From JAJDXW01 sp965202895 (GTDB lineage Bacteria; Pseudomonadota; Gammaproteobacteria; HK1), in assembly GCA_965202895.1 (NCBI GenBank), contig OZ241901.1, forward strand, positions 930,001 to 994,000: a stretch of DNA of 64,000 nt, in the 5' to 3' direction. Positions 9,001 through 17,974 of the stretch are shown here, piece after piece. Both the position numbers and the translations under genes were made by a program. The notes beneath the pieces are model-generated. The model had not been told where the DNA came from and did not search any database. It was given only the letters and a program-made list of their open reading frames with translations. The stretch's first letter is position 1. Each line of letters starts with the position of its first letter.

Positions 9001-9798
9001 TCACGCCTGGAGGGCGGCGCGCACCTCCTCGTCCCCCATCTCGCGGCCGAGATAGGCTTCGATGACCGCGTGGTCGTTCTTCACCTCGTCCGGGGCGCCC
9101 TCGGCGATCTTCTGCCCGTGGTCGAGCACGGTGACGGTCCCGCAGGTGTCCATCACCACCCGCAGGATGTGCTCGACGATGACCACCGTGAGGCCGTAGC
9201 GCTCCTTGAGGTCGAGGATGATGCGCAGCAGGTTGTCCACGTTCACCGGCGAGAGCCCCGCCGCCGGCTCGTCGAGCAGCAGCAGCCGAGGGCGCATCGC
9301 CATCGCCCGGCCGAGGGCGAGGAGGCGCCGCTGCCCGACGGAGAGCTCCGACGCCGGCATCGCGTGGAAGTCGGCGAGGCCGATGAACGCGAGGAGCTCC
9401 CGCATCTCCTCGCGCACCTTCCGTTCCCGGTCGCGCACCCCGCGCGTCCCGAGGGCGGCCGAGAACGAGCTGTACTCGACGTGCAGGTGGTGCCCGATCA
9501 TCAGGTTCTCGAGCACCGTCATCTCCGCGAACACCCGCAGTAGCTGGAACGTGCGGGCCACGCCGCGGGCCGCGATCTCGTGCGGCTCCTCCCGCGTGGT
9601 CTCCTCCCCGTCGATCCACACCCGGCTCCCCTCGTCGGGCCGGTAGATCCCGGAGACGAGGTTGAAGAACGTGCTCTTGCCCGAGCCGTTGGGGCCGATG
9701 AGCCCCCGGACCTCGCCCGCCTCGAGCGCGAAGTCGATCCGGTCGACGGCGCGGAGCCCGCCGAAATGCTTCGACAGGTTCTCGGTCCTGAGCAGCAT
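9001..9798 (-). CDS. livG: branched-chain-amino-acid-type ABC transporter ATPase LivG
   Basis: This is the first ATPase of Liv transporter 1, with 265 residues. Walker A (GPNGSGKST) is near residue 35, the signature is LSVGQ with Val in place of the usual Gly, Walker B reads LLLLDEPAAGLSP, and the family-specific C-terminal AYLGRE motif is present. The insertion of ~25 residues after the Q-loop region is typical of LivG rather than LivF. The ATG at 9798 is 15 bases from the end of livM. It is the last gene of the five-gene minus-strand cluster. Liv-type systems carry branched-chain amino acids but also amides, urea and aromatic acids, so the substrate is open. Confidence 0.9.
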   Translation of the reverse strand: MLLRTENLSKHFGGLRAVDRIDFALEAGEVRGLIGPNGSGKSTFFNLVSGIYRPDEGSRVWIDGEETTREEPHEIAARGVARTFQLLRVFAEMTVLENLMIGHHLHVEYSSFSAALGTRGVRDRERKVREEMRELLAFIGLADFHAMPASELSVGQRRLLALGRAMAMRPRLLLLDEPAAGLSPVNVDNLLRIILDLKERYGLTVVIVEHILRVVMDTCGTVTVLDHGQKIAEGAPDEVKNDHAVIEAYLGREMGDEEVRAALQA

Positions 9799-9812
9799 CG
9801 CCGGCCCCCCTC

Positions 9813-10928
9813 TCACCCGCCCTCGCGGCCGCTCCGAGGAGGAGCCGCCCCGGCCCCCTCCCTCGCCCTCGCCGCCTCGCGCTCGCGGATCGCGATGAAG
9901 CGCCGGGTCGCGATGAAGCGGTCGATGATCCCGCCGATCCCCTTCGGCATGAACAGCACCGTGAGCACGATCACCATGCCGAACATCAGCAGCGAGTAGT
10001 GGTAGTAGTCCTTGGTGACGTCGTACACGATGGTGACGATGATCGCGCCGATGATGCCGCCCCAGATATGGCCGAGCCCGCCCAGCACCACCATCAGCAG
10101 CAGGGTGACCATCTCGATGACGGTGAAGTTCCGGGGGTTGAGGTAGCCCGGGATCATGTGGGCGTAGAGGGCCCCCGCGAAGCCGGCGTAGGCGGCGCTG
10201 ATCATGAACGCGATCATCTTGTGCCGGCGGACGTTCACCCCGGAGGCGGCCGCCGCCACCGGGTCCTCGCGCACCGCCATGAAGGCGCGGCCGAGCCGCG
10301 AGCGGAGGATCTGGAACGAGAAGAACACCCCGAGCAGCATGACCGGCATCACGAGGTAGTAGTACTTCTGGTAGGTGTCGAAGCGGAACTCCCCGATCCG
10401 GGGGGCGGGGACGCCGCTGAAGCCGTTGGTCGCCCCGAGGTACTCGGTGGCGCTGATGAAGAGGCGGACCGACTCCCCGAGCCCGAGGGTCACGAGGGCG
10501 AGGTAGGCGCCCTCGAGCCGGAACGAGGGGATCCCGACGACCATGCCGGCGAGCAGGGTGACCCCGACCGCGATCGGGAGCGAGAGCCAGAACGGGACGC
10601 CGAAGTTCACCGACATCACCGCCGCGGTGTAGGCGCCGATGGCGTAGAGCCCGACGTGGCCCACCGTCACCTGCCCGCAGAACCCCTTGACGATGTTGAG
10701 GCCCACGGAGAGGAGGATCATGATGCAGATGAAGTTCGCGAGGTAGACGTGGTAGGTGTTGACGAGGACCCACGGCAGCGGGGCGAGCACGAGGGCCGCG
10801 ATCGCCCACGGCGTCAGCGGGTGGATCTCCCGGAGCCGCGCGAGCGAGCGCTCCACCGAGTCCACGAATCGCAGACTCGCCGCCTGGCCCCTTGCCGCCG
10901 ATTCCGCCATCGTTCCGATCCGCCTCAC
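9813..10928 (-). CDS. livM: branched-chain-amino-acid-type ABC permease LivM
   Basis: This 371-residue inner-membrane permease has the LivM signature: the motif SVGLNIVKGFCGQVTVGHVG (GLN-x-GxxGQxxxGHxG type) near residue 80, FYxxG-like loops replaced by GAYLALVTLG, and the late GGLGHIWGGIIGA motif before the last helices. About 60 N-terminal residues precede the first core helix, including a hydrophilic stretch with a possible later start at the Met at residue 7. The Arg/Ala-rich C-terminal tail (REREAARAREG) is longer than usual. It pairs with LivH encoded upstream in the same cluster, separated here by the binding-protein gene. Confidence 0.9.
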   Translation of the reverse strand: MRRIGTMAESAARGQAASLRFVDSVERSLARLREIHPLTPWAIAALVLAPLPWVLVNTYHVYLANFICIMILLSVGLNIVKGFCGQVTVGHVGLYAIGAYTAAVMSVNFGVPFWLSLPIAVGVTLLAGMVVGIPSFRLEGAYLALVTLGLGESVRLFISATEYLGATNGFSGVPAPRIGEFRFDTYQKYYYLVMPVMLLGVFFSFQILRSRLGRAFMAVREDPVAAAASGVNVRRHKMIAFMISAAYAGFAGALYAHMIPGYLNPRNFTVIEMVTLLLMVVLGGLGHIWGGIIGAIIVTIVYDVTKDYYHYSLLMFGMVIVLTVLFMPKGIGGIIDRFIATRRFIAIREREAARAREGAGAAPPRSGREGG

Positions 10929-11240
10929 GCTTCCGCCCGCCGGCCTGTCCCGGTGATCAGCCGGTGGTCAGCCCCGGTCCGGGCCGGCCTCGTCCGGGGC
11001 GACCTCGACCCGAACCCCGGTACGGGCTCTCTCGGGCAGGCCCCCGCCAAGCCCCCGCCCCGGCGCGCCGCCCCCGCTCGTAAGCGCGAGCGCTCGACCG
11101 GCGCGGGGGCCGGAGATGCAGGCGGGCGGCGGCGCCGCCGCCGTCCGCCCGCGCAGCTTCGCTTCCGCCGCCGCCCGGCTCCAATCCAGGCTCCGGCCCC
11201 GGGGCCGGGCAGCGACGAACCTCGACCTCCCCGACGACCG
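10929..11240. other. intergenic, very GC-rich, no gene seen
   Basis: These 312 bases lie between the binding-protein gene and livM of Liv transporter 1. They are extremely rich in G+C, with runs such as GGCGGCGGCGCCGCCGCCG near 11125-11145 that can form hairpins. An intercistronic stem that lowers downstream expression relative to the binding protein would fit, as is usual in such operons. No ORF with coding character, RNA gene or promoter motif was recognised. Confidence 0.5.
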
Positions 11241-12518
11241 CTAGTTGTCGAGGGACTCCCGCAGCTTCATGGCCTCCTCCTCCATGCCCGCGAGGCCGAA
11301 GTCGGCGCCGAACGTGGTCTTGCCGATCACGCGAAGCTCGTAGTCTTCGCCGCCCTTGGTGTACTCGATGAGCACCGGGGTCTTGTTGCCGTCCCGGCAT
11401 TCGGGGGTCGGGTCGGCACAGAAGTCGACCACCCCGCCGCCGAGGGTGACGTAGCCCGTGACGGTCCCGAGGGCGTCCCGGATCGCGGCCCGATCCGCGG
11501 CCAGGGAATCGTCGGTGAGGGCCAGGTTCGCGCGCTCGAACGCGGTCCGCGCCACGTGGACGCTGTCCCACGCCTGCGAGAAGTCGTGATCCGGATTCGC
11601 GACGCCGTAGCGATCCGCCGTCATCTTCACGAATTCCTGCACCTTCGGGTCCGGGTCCGCGTACGAGAAGGCGGCGTGGAAGAACACGCCCTTGATCGCA
11701 TCGCCGGACAGGATCGGGGCCGGCCGGTTGGAGGCCGCCGACCCGCCGATCCGCTTGACCGACGGCGGGATCCCGACCTCGTAGGACTGCACGAGGCCGC
11801 GCGCGAAGTCCTGCGACTGGGCCGAGATCATCAGCGCCTCGGGCTTGAGGGCCTTGATCTTCACCAGGTGCGCCCGAAGGTCGAGCTCGCCCTCCTGGAA
11901 CTGCTCGGCGTACACCGGCGGCTCGCCGTGGTAGGTCTCGATGTACTCGTAGAACTTCTGCGCGTCGGCCTGCGAAGCGGCGTCGGACGCCCAGATGTAG
12001 GCGATCTTGGTCCCGATGTTCTCGGCCGTGTACTTCGCGGCCGCCGCCGCGGAGAAGCGCGAGGAGATCGGCACCCGGAACACCCACGGGCTGCCCTTCA
12101 GGGTGATCTTGTAGTTGGTGGAATGGGGGATCAGCATCGGTACGCCCGCCTTGTGCAGGACGTCCACGATCGGCAGCGAAACCGAACTGCACGACGATCC
12201 GATGAACAGGTGGACGTTGTCCTGGTAGGCGAACTTGGTGGCGTTGGCGACCCCGATGTCGGACTTGCATTCGTCGTTGAGCAGCTTGACCTCGATGGTG
12301 TGGCCGTTGACGCCGCCCGCCGCGTTGATCGCCTCGAACTCGTCGACCACCATCTGGCCGTACTTCTCGCCGGTCTCCGTCTTCATGCGCAGGCTGACGC
12401 CGACCTCGATGACCCCGGCGGACGCCGCCGATCCGACGGCTACCAGGGACGCCGCGGTGAATCCGAGCAGGGTGTTGCGAACCCCGTTCCCGGCCTTCTT
12501 CGGAGGATATCGGTTCAT
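11241..12518 (-). CDS. Liv-type periplasmic substrate-binding protein (transporter 1)
   Basis: This is a 425-residue precursor of a type-I periplasmic binding protein (LivJ/LivK family, Peripla_BP_6). A signal peptide occupies the first ~35 residues (basic start, hydrophobic core, ASAG cleavage region). The mature part begins VIEVGVSLRMKTETG and contains the characteristic lobe-1 ligand region (IGSSCSSVSLP near residue 110). The ATG at 12518 has AGGAG about 12 bases upstream. The gene sits between livH and livM, so it supplies the ligand to this transporter. Pocket residues are not enough to name the ligand. Confidence 0.9.
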   Translation of the reverse strand: MNRYPPKKAGNGVRNTLLGFTAASLVAVGSAASAGVIEVGVSLRMKTETGEKYGQMVVDEFEAINAAGGVNGHTIEVKLLNDECKSDIGVANATKFAYQDNVHLFIGSSCSSVSLPIVDVLHKAGVPMLIPHSTNYKITLKGSPWVFRVPISSRFSAAAAAKYTAENIGTKIAYIWASDAASQADAQKFYEYIETYHGEPPVYAEQFQEGELDLRAHLVKIKALKPEALMISAQSQDFARGLVQSYEVGIPPSVKRIGGSAASNRPAPILSGDAIKGVFFHAAFSYADPDPKVQEFVKMTADRYGVANPDHDFSQAWDSVHVARTAFERANLALTDDSLAADRAAIRDALGTVTGYVTLGGGVVDFCADPTPECRDGNKTPVLIEYTKGGEDYELRVIGKTTFGADFGLAGMEEEAMKLRESLDN

Positions 12519-12613
12519 GGTTGGTCTCCTCTCCTTCCGTTCGCCGCCCGCCGCTCGTCGAGTCGAGGGCGGGACGGCGGATTCGACCCCGGCTCGACGC
12601 CGGAGCCCCCGTG

Positions 12614-13504
12614 CTATGCCTTCACCTTCACCAGGATGCCGAGCAGGCCGGTCGGCCTCACCATGAGCACCACGATGAGCAGGAGAAAGGCGTAGATGTC
12701 CTTGTAGCTCGCGATGAGATACCCCGCGCAGAGCGTCTCGAACAGCCCCACCACGATCCCTCCGAGCAGGGCCCCCGGCAGGCTTCCGAAGCCGCCCACC
12801 ACGGCCGCCGCGAACGCCTTGAGCAGCATCAGGTAGCCCATCTCGATCTGTACGTAGTTGATCGGGCCGATCAGCACGCCCGCCGCGGCGGCCATCGCGC
12901 ACGCCACCCCGAAGATGAGCGAGATCATCACCGGGACGTTGACCCCCATGAGATAGGAGGTGTCCTTGTTGTAGGCCACCGCCCGCACCGCGAGGCCGAG
13001 CCTGGTGCGGGTGAGGAACGTGTGCAGCACCGTCATCAGCACGAGCGCGCAGACGAGGATGTACAGGTAGGACTTCGGCAGGGCGATGTTGCCGAGGAAG
13101 ATCGGCATCCCGAAGGTCACCGGATACGGATGGGGGGCGGCGCCCCAGAGCAGGTAGGCGACGTTCTGGAGGGCCACCGACATGCCGAACCCGCAGATGA
13201 TCATGCCCATGCCGGCTACGGTGTAGCCGCCCCCGCCGCGGGTGAGCCGCCGGTAGAACACCCGCTCGATCACGACGCCGAGCGCGCCGGTGATGATCAT
13301 CGCCCCGATGAGCGCCCAGAAGTAGGGGACCCCGGTGAAGGCGATCACCGCGATGCCGAGGAAGGAGCCGATCATGTACAGCTCGCCGTGCGCGAAGTGC
13401 ACGATGTCGAGCCCCGAGAAGATGAGCGAGATGCCGAGGGCGACCAGCCCGTAGACGATCCCGATGGAGACCCCGACGATGACGAAATCGAGCAGCAGGT
13501 CCAT
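12614..13504 (-). CDS. livH: branched-chain-amino-acid-type ABC permease LivH
   Basis: The 296-residue integral membrane protein has the LivH pattern: an N-terminal GVSIGIVYGLVALGISLIF helix, the motif FAHGELYMIG near residue 40, and the late KAFAAAVVGGFGSLPGALLGG loop that docks on the ATPases. It starts at ATG 13504, 41 bases after the end of livF, and is followed by the binding-protein gene. Its partner permease is LivM at 9813-10928. Eight or so membrane segments are seen, normal for the family. Confidence 0.9.
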   Translation of the reverse strand: MDLLLDFVIVGVSIGIVYGLVALGISLIFSGLDIVHFAHGELYMIGSFLGIAVIAFTGVPYFWALIGAMIITGALGVVIERVFYRRLTRGGGGYTVAGMGMIICGFGMSVALQNVAYLLWGAAPHPYPVTFGMPIFLGNIALPKSYLYILVCALVLMTVLHTFLTRTRLGLAVRAVAYNKDTSYLMGVNVPVMISLIFGVACAMAAAAGVLIGPINYVQIEMGYLMLLKAFAAAVVGGFGSLPGALLGGIVVGLFETLCAGYLIASYKDIYAFLLLIVVLMVRPTGLLGILVKVKA

Positions 13505-13545
13505 CGTGCGGCCGTCCCGTCTCCTGCCGTCCGTCCCGGCCGCGG

Positions 13546-14313
13546 CTAGTGGGCGAGCGCGGCGCGGTGGCCGTGGCCGTGGCCGGCGCCGGCGGCGTCC
13601 GTGACCGTGCCCCCGAGGTAGGCGAGGCGCACGTTGTCGTCGTTGATGAGGTCGCGCGAATCGCCCTCGATGTGGATGACCCCGTCCCGGATCACGTAGC
13701 CGTACTCCGCGAGCAGCAGGGCCATGCGCACGTTCTGCTCGACCAGCAGGATCGTGATGCCCTCGTTTCGGCTGATCCGGTTCACGATGCTGAAGATGTC
13801 GAGGACGATGCGCGGGGCGAGGGCGGAGCTCGGCTCGTCCAGCATGATGAGCTTCGGGCGGGCCATGAGGCCCCGGCCGATGACGAGCATCTGCACCTCG
13901 CCCCCGCTCAGGGTGGCGGCGAGCTGCCGGCGCCGCTCGCCGAGGACCGGGAAGTAGCCGAACACCTTGTCCAGGTCGGCCGCGACCCCGGCCCGGTCGC
14001 GGCGGGTATGGGCGCCGATCCGGAGGTTCTCCTCGACCGTCATGGCGGGGTACATGTCCTTGCCCTGGGTGACCTGGGTGAGGCCCCGCCTCACGATCTC
14101 GTTCGGGCGGCGGTTGTGGATGGCCTCGCCCTCGAACTCGATGGCCCCGCCCCAGACCGGGAGGAGGCCGGAGATCGCCTTGAGGAGGGTCGACTTTCCG
14201 GTGCCGTTGCCGCCGAGGAGGGCGACGATCCGACCCTCGGACACGGACATGTCGACCCCCCGCAGGATCTGCACCTTGCCGTATCCGGTGGCCACGCCGC
14301 GAATCGACAGCAC
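13546..14313 (-). CDS. livF: branched-chain-amino-acid-type ABC transporter ATPase LivF, His-tailed
   Basis: The GTG at 14313 is preferred because GACGAGG lies eight bases upstream and the resulting start (MLSIRGVATGYG) matches the family; an in-frame TTG at 14337 is possible. The 255-residue product has Walker A GGNGTGKST, signature LSGGE, Walker B LIMLDEPSSALAP and the LivF-type motif LLVEQNVRMAL. After the normal end (VRLAYLGG) there is a ~20-residue extension rich in Gly and His (GHGHGHRAALAH), which is unusual. It is the promoter-proximal gene of Liv cluster 1 (livF-livH-SBP-livM-livG), which is not the common gene order. Confidence 0.88.
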   Translation of the reverse strand: MLSIRGVATGYGKVQILRGVDMSVSEGRIVALLGGNGTGKSTLLKAISGLLPVWGGAIEFEGEAIHNRRPNEIVRRGLTQVTQGKDMYPAMTVEENLRIGAHTRRDRAGVAADLDKVFGYFPVLGERRRQLAATLSGGEVQMLVIGRGLMARPKLIMLDEPSSALAPRIVLDIFSIVNRISRNEGITILLVEQNVRMALLLAEYGYVIRDGVIHIEGDSRDLINDDNVRLAYLGGTVTDAAGAGHGHGHRAALAH

Positions 14314-14646
14314 GCTCGAAACCTCGTCCGTTCCCAACCGATTCCCACCCGCCGCCCGGAGCGCCGTCCCGGACCCCGGGGGCGCGGGACCCGGGGTGCG
14401 CCACCCTGGACGCACTCCTCCGGGGGGCGGCATTTATAGCACAGCCGTCCGTCCCCTCCGCCCCGACTTCCTCAGCCCCCGCGTGGCTCGGCCCGAAGGC
14501 TTACGGAAGCCGGGACGAATGCCTACGGAAGTCCGGGACGAAGCCCCGAGCGCCGCGGAGCGGGCGGCGGGCGGGGGGACTGCCGGGAGCCGGGCAGCCG
14601 GGCCGGATGAGATGCGGCCGGGAGGGAGCGGTAAGGGGCGCTGCGA

Positions 14647-15474
14647 TCAGTCGTCGAGGAACCCGAGGACCCGGCGCGCGACCTCGTCCGGAGCGTCGAG
14701 CTCCGCGAGGTGGCCGGCGCCGGGAACCCGCTCGATGCGGGTCTCCCCGCCGAGAAGCGCTGCGAAGCGGCGGGCATAGCCGAAGGGGACGACCCGGTCC
14801 TCCTCTCCCCACACCAGCAGGACCGGGCCGCGGATCCTCGGCAGGCGCTTCGCGAGCCCGGTGTCGCTGAGCGGCCAGAGCAGGCGGGCGGCCGCCTCGT
14901 GGGCGCGGAGGAGGAGCACTTCGGCCTCCACCGGGTCCTCGCCCTCGGGGGCGGCGACCGCCGCCCGGAAACGCTCCGGTTCCGAGCAGACCAGCGCCGG
15001 AAGCTCGCCGGGGCGCTGGGCCCAGAGGTCCGCGACCGGCTCCGCCTCGTCGTACATCCCGAGCGGACCCACGAGTACGAGGCGGCGCACCATGCCGCGC
15101 GCGCAGGCGCCGGCGTCCGCCGCGAGGGCGGCGCCGACCGACACGCCGATCAGATCGGCGCCCGCGAGCCCCGCCGCCTCGATCAGGTCCTGCGCGGCGA
15201 GGATCCAGTCGAGCTGGCTGTCGAGCACGTCGTGCCCCTCCGCCCCCGGGAACCCGGGGACGGACGGGACGATGACCCGGCGCCGCTCCGCCAAGCGATC
15301 GAGGAACGGCGTCCAGCCCGAGAGCCCGCCGATCCCGGCAAGAAAACCGACCGGTTCCCCCGCCCCCTTCTCCCAGACCCGGCACGGCCGGCCGTTGACC
15401 TCGACCGTCCGGGCGGCGGGCGGCGCCCCGGCGGACGCTTCCCTCGATCCCTCGCTCATATGGGACAAGACCAT
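14647..15474 (-). CDS. alpha/beta-fold hydrolase
   Basis: The 275-residue protein has the alpha/beta hydrolase catalytic set: nucleophile elbow GVSVG near residue 110, acid in VWGEEDRVVP near 225, and histidine in GAGHLAE near 253. An oxyanion motif (LAGIGG) follows the second strand. There is no signal peptide, so it is cytoplasmic. Two start candidates exist, 15474 and the Met six codons later at 15459. It lies downstream of the luciferase-like monooxygenase on the same strand with a 64-base gap; the pair may cleave and oxidise the same substrate. Esterase, lactonase and ring-cleavage-product hydrolase are all possible. Confidence 0.82.
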   Translation of the reverse strand: MVLSHMSEGSREASAGAPPAARTVEVNGRPCRVWEKGAGEPVGFLAGIGGLSGWTPFLDRLAERRRVIVPSVPGFPGAEGHDVLDSQLDWILAAQDLIEAAGLAGADLIGVSVGAALAADAGACARGMVRRLVLVGPLGMYDEAEPVADLWAQRPGELPALVCSEPERFRAAVAAPEGEDPVEAEVLLLRAHEAAARLLWPLSDTGLAKRLPRIRGPVLLVWGEEDRVVPFGYARRFAALLGGETRIERVPGAGHLAELDAPDEVARRVLGFLDD

Positions 15475-15538
15475 TCCTCGTCCGCCCGCGGCGCGCGGGC
15501 CGGGGTACTCGCGATTCCGCGCCGGCGGTGGCCGCCGG

Positions 15539-16846
15539 TCACTGCAACCTCGCTTCGGGGAGGGGCTGGGGGAGCGGCTGGGGGATCGGCCGGGCGAGCG
15601 ATTCCGGAAGCGCCTGGGGGACTGCCCGCTGCTGGGTCGGCAGCGGGTTCGGCCACCAGCGGTTCTCCCACTCGTCGTCGAAGAGGCCGGAGATCTGGGG
15701 CATCACCTCCTCGGCGAAGAGCTTCGTGTTGTACGCGACGAGGTCCTTCGGCATGTTGCCGTACTGGAGCAGCATCATGAGCTGGCCGACGTTGAGGTCG
15801 AGGGCGAGCTCGCGCAGGCGCTCCGCCACCTCGTCCGGGGTGCCGACGACGACGTAGCCCTTCTCGAGGATCTCCTCGAAGGTGACCGCGACGTCGTAGC
15901 GCCCCACCGCCTTCGAGGCGGCCTTGACCACCTGGGACTCGACCCGCGCCCGAACCGTCGCCTCCGTGGTGTAGCCGGGCGGGGCGGCGAACCGCGAGTC
16001 CACGTGCAGGCAGCGGCCGTAGAAGTACTCGGCCGCCTCCCGGTAGAGCGCCTTCGCCTGGCGCCCGGTCTCCGCCACCCCGACGAACTGGAGGAAGCCC
16101 GCCCGGTAGGGGTTGCGGTCCTTGCCCAAGCGGTCCATCTCCTTCCAGAAGCCATGCACGGTGCGCCGGCCCGCCTTGTAGCCGAAGTACGAGAGATACG
16201 AGTAGACGTAATCCATCTTCGCGCACCACTGCCAAGTCTCGACCGAGCCGCCGCCCGGGATCCAGATGGGCGGGTGGGGCTCCTGGATCGGGCGGGGCCA
16301 GATGTTGACGTAGCGCTGCTGATTGAACCGGCCGTTGAACGCGAACGGCTCGGGGGTCGTCCACGCGCGGAGGACGAGGTCGTGCGCCTCGTGGTAGCGG
16401 GGGCGGAGCAGGCTCGGGTTCTGGCCGAAGGCGTAGCAGGTGTCCATCGGAGAGCCCACCGGGAAGCCCGCGATGAGGCGCCCGCCCGAGATGCAGTCGA
16501 GCATGGCGAACTCTTCCGCGACCCGGGTGGGGGGGTTGTAGAGGGCGAGACTGTTGCCCATGACGCAGATCGCGGTGTCCCGGGTGCGCCGGGCGAGGGT
16601 CGAGGCGATGAGGTTCGGGGACGGCATCAGCCCGTAGCCGTTCGAGTGGTGCTCGTTCACGCACACCCCGTCGAAGCCGCACTGCGACGCGAACTCGAGC
16701 TCGTCCATGAAGTCGTTGTACATGTGGTGGGCCCGGCGGGGGTCGAACAGGCTCGAGTCGATGTCCACCCACACCGAGGGGTTCTTCTCCCGGAAGTCGT
16801 CCGGCAGCTCGGTGTAGGGCATCAGGTGGAACCAGAGGAGCTTCAT
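15539..16846 (-). CDS. LLM-class flavin-dependent monooxygenase
   Basis: The 435-residue protein belongs to the bacterial luciferase-like (LLM) TIM-barrel family that uses reduced FMN and oxygen. Typical features are the start KLLWFHLMPYTELP, the active-site region CVNEHHSNGYGLMPSPN near residue 64, and the flavin-binding MGNSLALYNPPTRVAEE and SGGRLIAGFPVGSPMDT segments. The last ~30 residues are a Pro/Gln repeat (PIPQPLPQPLP), an unusual low-complexity tail. It is probably co-transcribed with the hydrolase downstream. No flavin reductase gene is nearby. The substrate is unknown. Confidence 0.88.
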   Translation of the reverse strand: MKLLWFHLMPYTELPDDFREKNPSVWVDIDSSLFDPRRAHHMYNDFMDELEFASQCGFDGVCVNEHHSNGYGLMPSPNLIASTLARRTRDTAICVMGNSLALYNPPTRVAEEFAMLDCISGGRLIAGFPVGSPMDTCYAFGQNPSLLRPRYHEAHDLVLRAWTTPEPFAFNGRFNQQRYVNIWPRPIQEPHPPIWIPGGGSVETWQWCAKMDYVYSYLSYFGYKAGRRTVHGFWKEMDRLGKDRNPYRAGFLQFVGVAETGRQAKALYREAAEYFYGRCLHVDSRFAAPPGYTTEATVRARVESQVVKAASKAVGRYDVAVTFEEILEKGYVVVGTPDEVAERLRELALDLNVGQLMMLLQYGNMPKDLVAYNTKLFAEEVMPQISGLFDDEWENRWWPNPLPTQQRAVPQALPESLARPIPQPLPQPLPEARLQ

Positions 16847-17142
16847 GTCGCCTCATCCGTAGTCGGTCTGCGGGGACGAATGTTCGCCGAGACCGCCGGG
16901 CGCCGCAACCGGCGGGGCTGGGCGGCGGGGCTGGGCGGTGGAGCCGGGCGGCGATGATGGGTGGGGATAGCGATCGTTGGCGGCGCCGAACACGGCGGGC
17001 GCCGCCGGTTGCCTCCGGACCCCGCGGCGGCGAGCGCCGCCCGGATGCGGCGCATCCATCGCCCGCAACCTTCAGGCGGCGCGCCAGGAATCGGCGCAAT
17101 CGCGGGACGGGCGGCGGGCCCGGCCGGGCCGGCGCCCCCGAG
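16847..17142. other. intergenic, GC-rich, no gene seen
   Basis: About 300 bases between the monooxygenase start and the end of the first of three small paralogous genes. The stretch contains imperfect GGCGGGGCTGGGCGG-type direct repeats near 16912-16950, where the monooxygenase promoter should lie, but no convincing -35/-10 pair was found. No coding sequence is supported. Confidence 0.4.
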
Positions 17143-17406
17143 CTATGCGGCGCGGCGGCCGGTGACGGCTTCGCGCAGGCCTTCGAGCAGGCCTTCGAGC
17201 TTCGCCATGCGCTCGCGAATTTCGCCCTGGCTGGCGGTGAGCGCGTCCATGCGGGAATCGAGGGCATCCATGCGGACGGTCAGCCGCCGTTCGATGCCCC
17301 GGGTGACGTTCACGAGCAGGGTGGCGAGCCCGACGGTGGCGAGGATGACGACCCCGGCGAGGCTGGCCGTGGCGATGAGGAGCGAGGCGTCCATGCCGGC
17401 GAGCAT
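17143..17406 (-). CDS. small one-TM coiled-coil protein, paralogue 1 of 3
   Basis: The 87-residue protein has one membrane helix (about residues 8-33, TASLAGVVILATVGLATLLV), a basic IERRL stretch and a C-terminal coiled coil (EIRERMAKLEGLLEGLREA) ending TGRRAA. It is the shortest of three tandem, nearly identical genes: the central RMDALDSRMDAL segment contains about two 11-residue-type repeats, against many in its neighbour. The N-terminus probably anchors it in the inner membrane with the coiled coil in the cytoplasm. Function unknown. The strong identity of both ends to the neighbouring copies shows recent duplication. Confidence 0.7.
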   Translation of the reverse strand: MLAGMDASLLIATASLAGVVILATVGLATLLVNVTRGIERRLTVRMDALDSRMDALTASQGEIRERMAKLEGLLEGLREAVTGRRAA

Positions 17407-17484
17407 AGCACGGAGGCCGGGGCCGGCCGGTGGGTTCGGTCTCCAGCGTCGGCGTCGTCCGCCGCTGGCAGGGCGGCCTCCGGG

Positions 17485-17946
17485 CTATGCGGCGCGGCGG
17501 CCGGTGACGGCTTCGCGCAAGCCTTCGAGCAGGCCTTCGAGCTTCGCCATGCGCTCGCGAATCTCGCCCTGGCCGGCCGCGACCCCTTCCATGCGGGTGT
17601 CGAGGCCGCCCACTTGGCCGGTCAACCGGGTGTCGAGGCCGCCCACTTGGCCGGTCAACCGGGTGTCGAGGCCACCCACTTGGCCGGTCAGCCGGGTGTC
17701 GAGGTCGCCCACTTGGCCGGTCAGCCGGGTATCGAGGTCGCCCACTTGGCCGGTCAACCGGGTATCGAGGTCGCCCATCTGGCCGGTCAGCCGGGTATCG
17801 AGGTCGTCCATACGGGCGGTCAACCGCCGTTCGATGCCCCGGGCGACGTTCACGATCAGGGTGGCGAGCCCGACGGTGGCGAGGATGATGACCCCGGTGA
17901 GGCTGGCCGTGGCGATGAGGATCGAGCCATCCATGCCGGCGAGCAT
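17485..17946 (-). CDS. small one-TM coiled-coil protein with 11-residue repeats, paralogue 2 of 3
   Basis: The 153-residue protein has the same membrane helix and the same C-terminal coiled coil as its neighbours, but the middle is expanded by tandem copies of an 11-residue unit, LDTRLTGQVGD/G, encoded by a 33-base repeat (17598-17795). The unit has heptad-hendecad character, so the repeat would lengthen a coiled-coil rod in 11-residue steps. The start ATG (17946) and the bases around it are the same as in the two paralogues. Function unknown. Length variation among the copies suggests slippage or unequal crossing-over. Confidence 0.72.
   Translation of the reverse strand: MLAGMDGSILIATASLTGVIILATVGLATLIVNVARGIERRLTARMDDLDTRLTGQMGDLDTRLTGQVGDLDTRLTGQVGDLDTRLTGQVGGLDTRLTGQVGGLDTRLTGQVGGLDTRMEGVAAGQGEIRERMAKLEGLLEGLREAVTGRRAA
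17598..17823 (-). repeat. 33-nt coding minisatellite, six full units plus one degenerate
   Basis: Six contiguous units of 33 bases start at 17598, 17631, 17664, 17697, 17730 and 17763, and a seventh degenerate unit starts at 17796. The core of each is CCACTTGGCCGGTCA or a one- to three-base variant. All units keep the reading frame of the minus-strand gene and encode 11 residues each. Related but fewer units occur in the next copy, at about 18087-18220. Confidence 0.9.
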
Positions 17947-17974
17947 AGCACGGAGGCCGGGGCCGGCCTCCGAG

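Noticed and set aside
17598..17823. Possible CRISPR array from regularly spaced repeats.
   Set aside because: The 33-base units are contiguous with no spacers and keep a reading frame, so they are a coding minisatellite.
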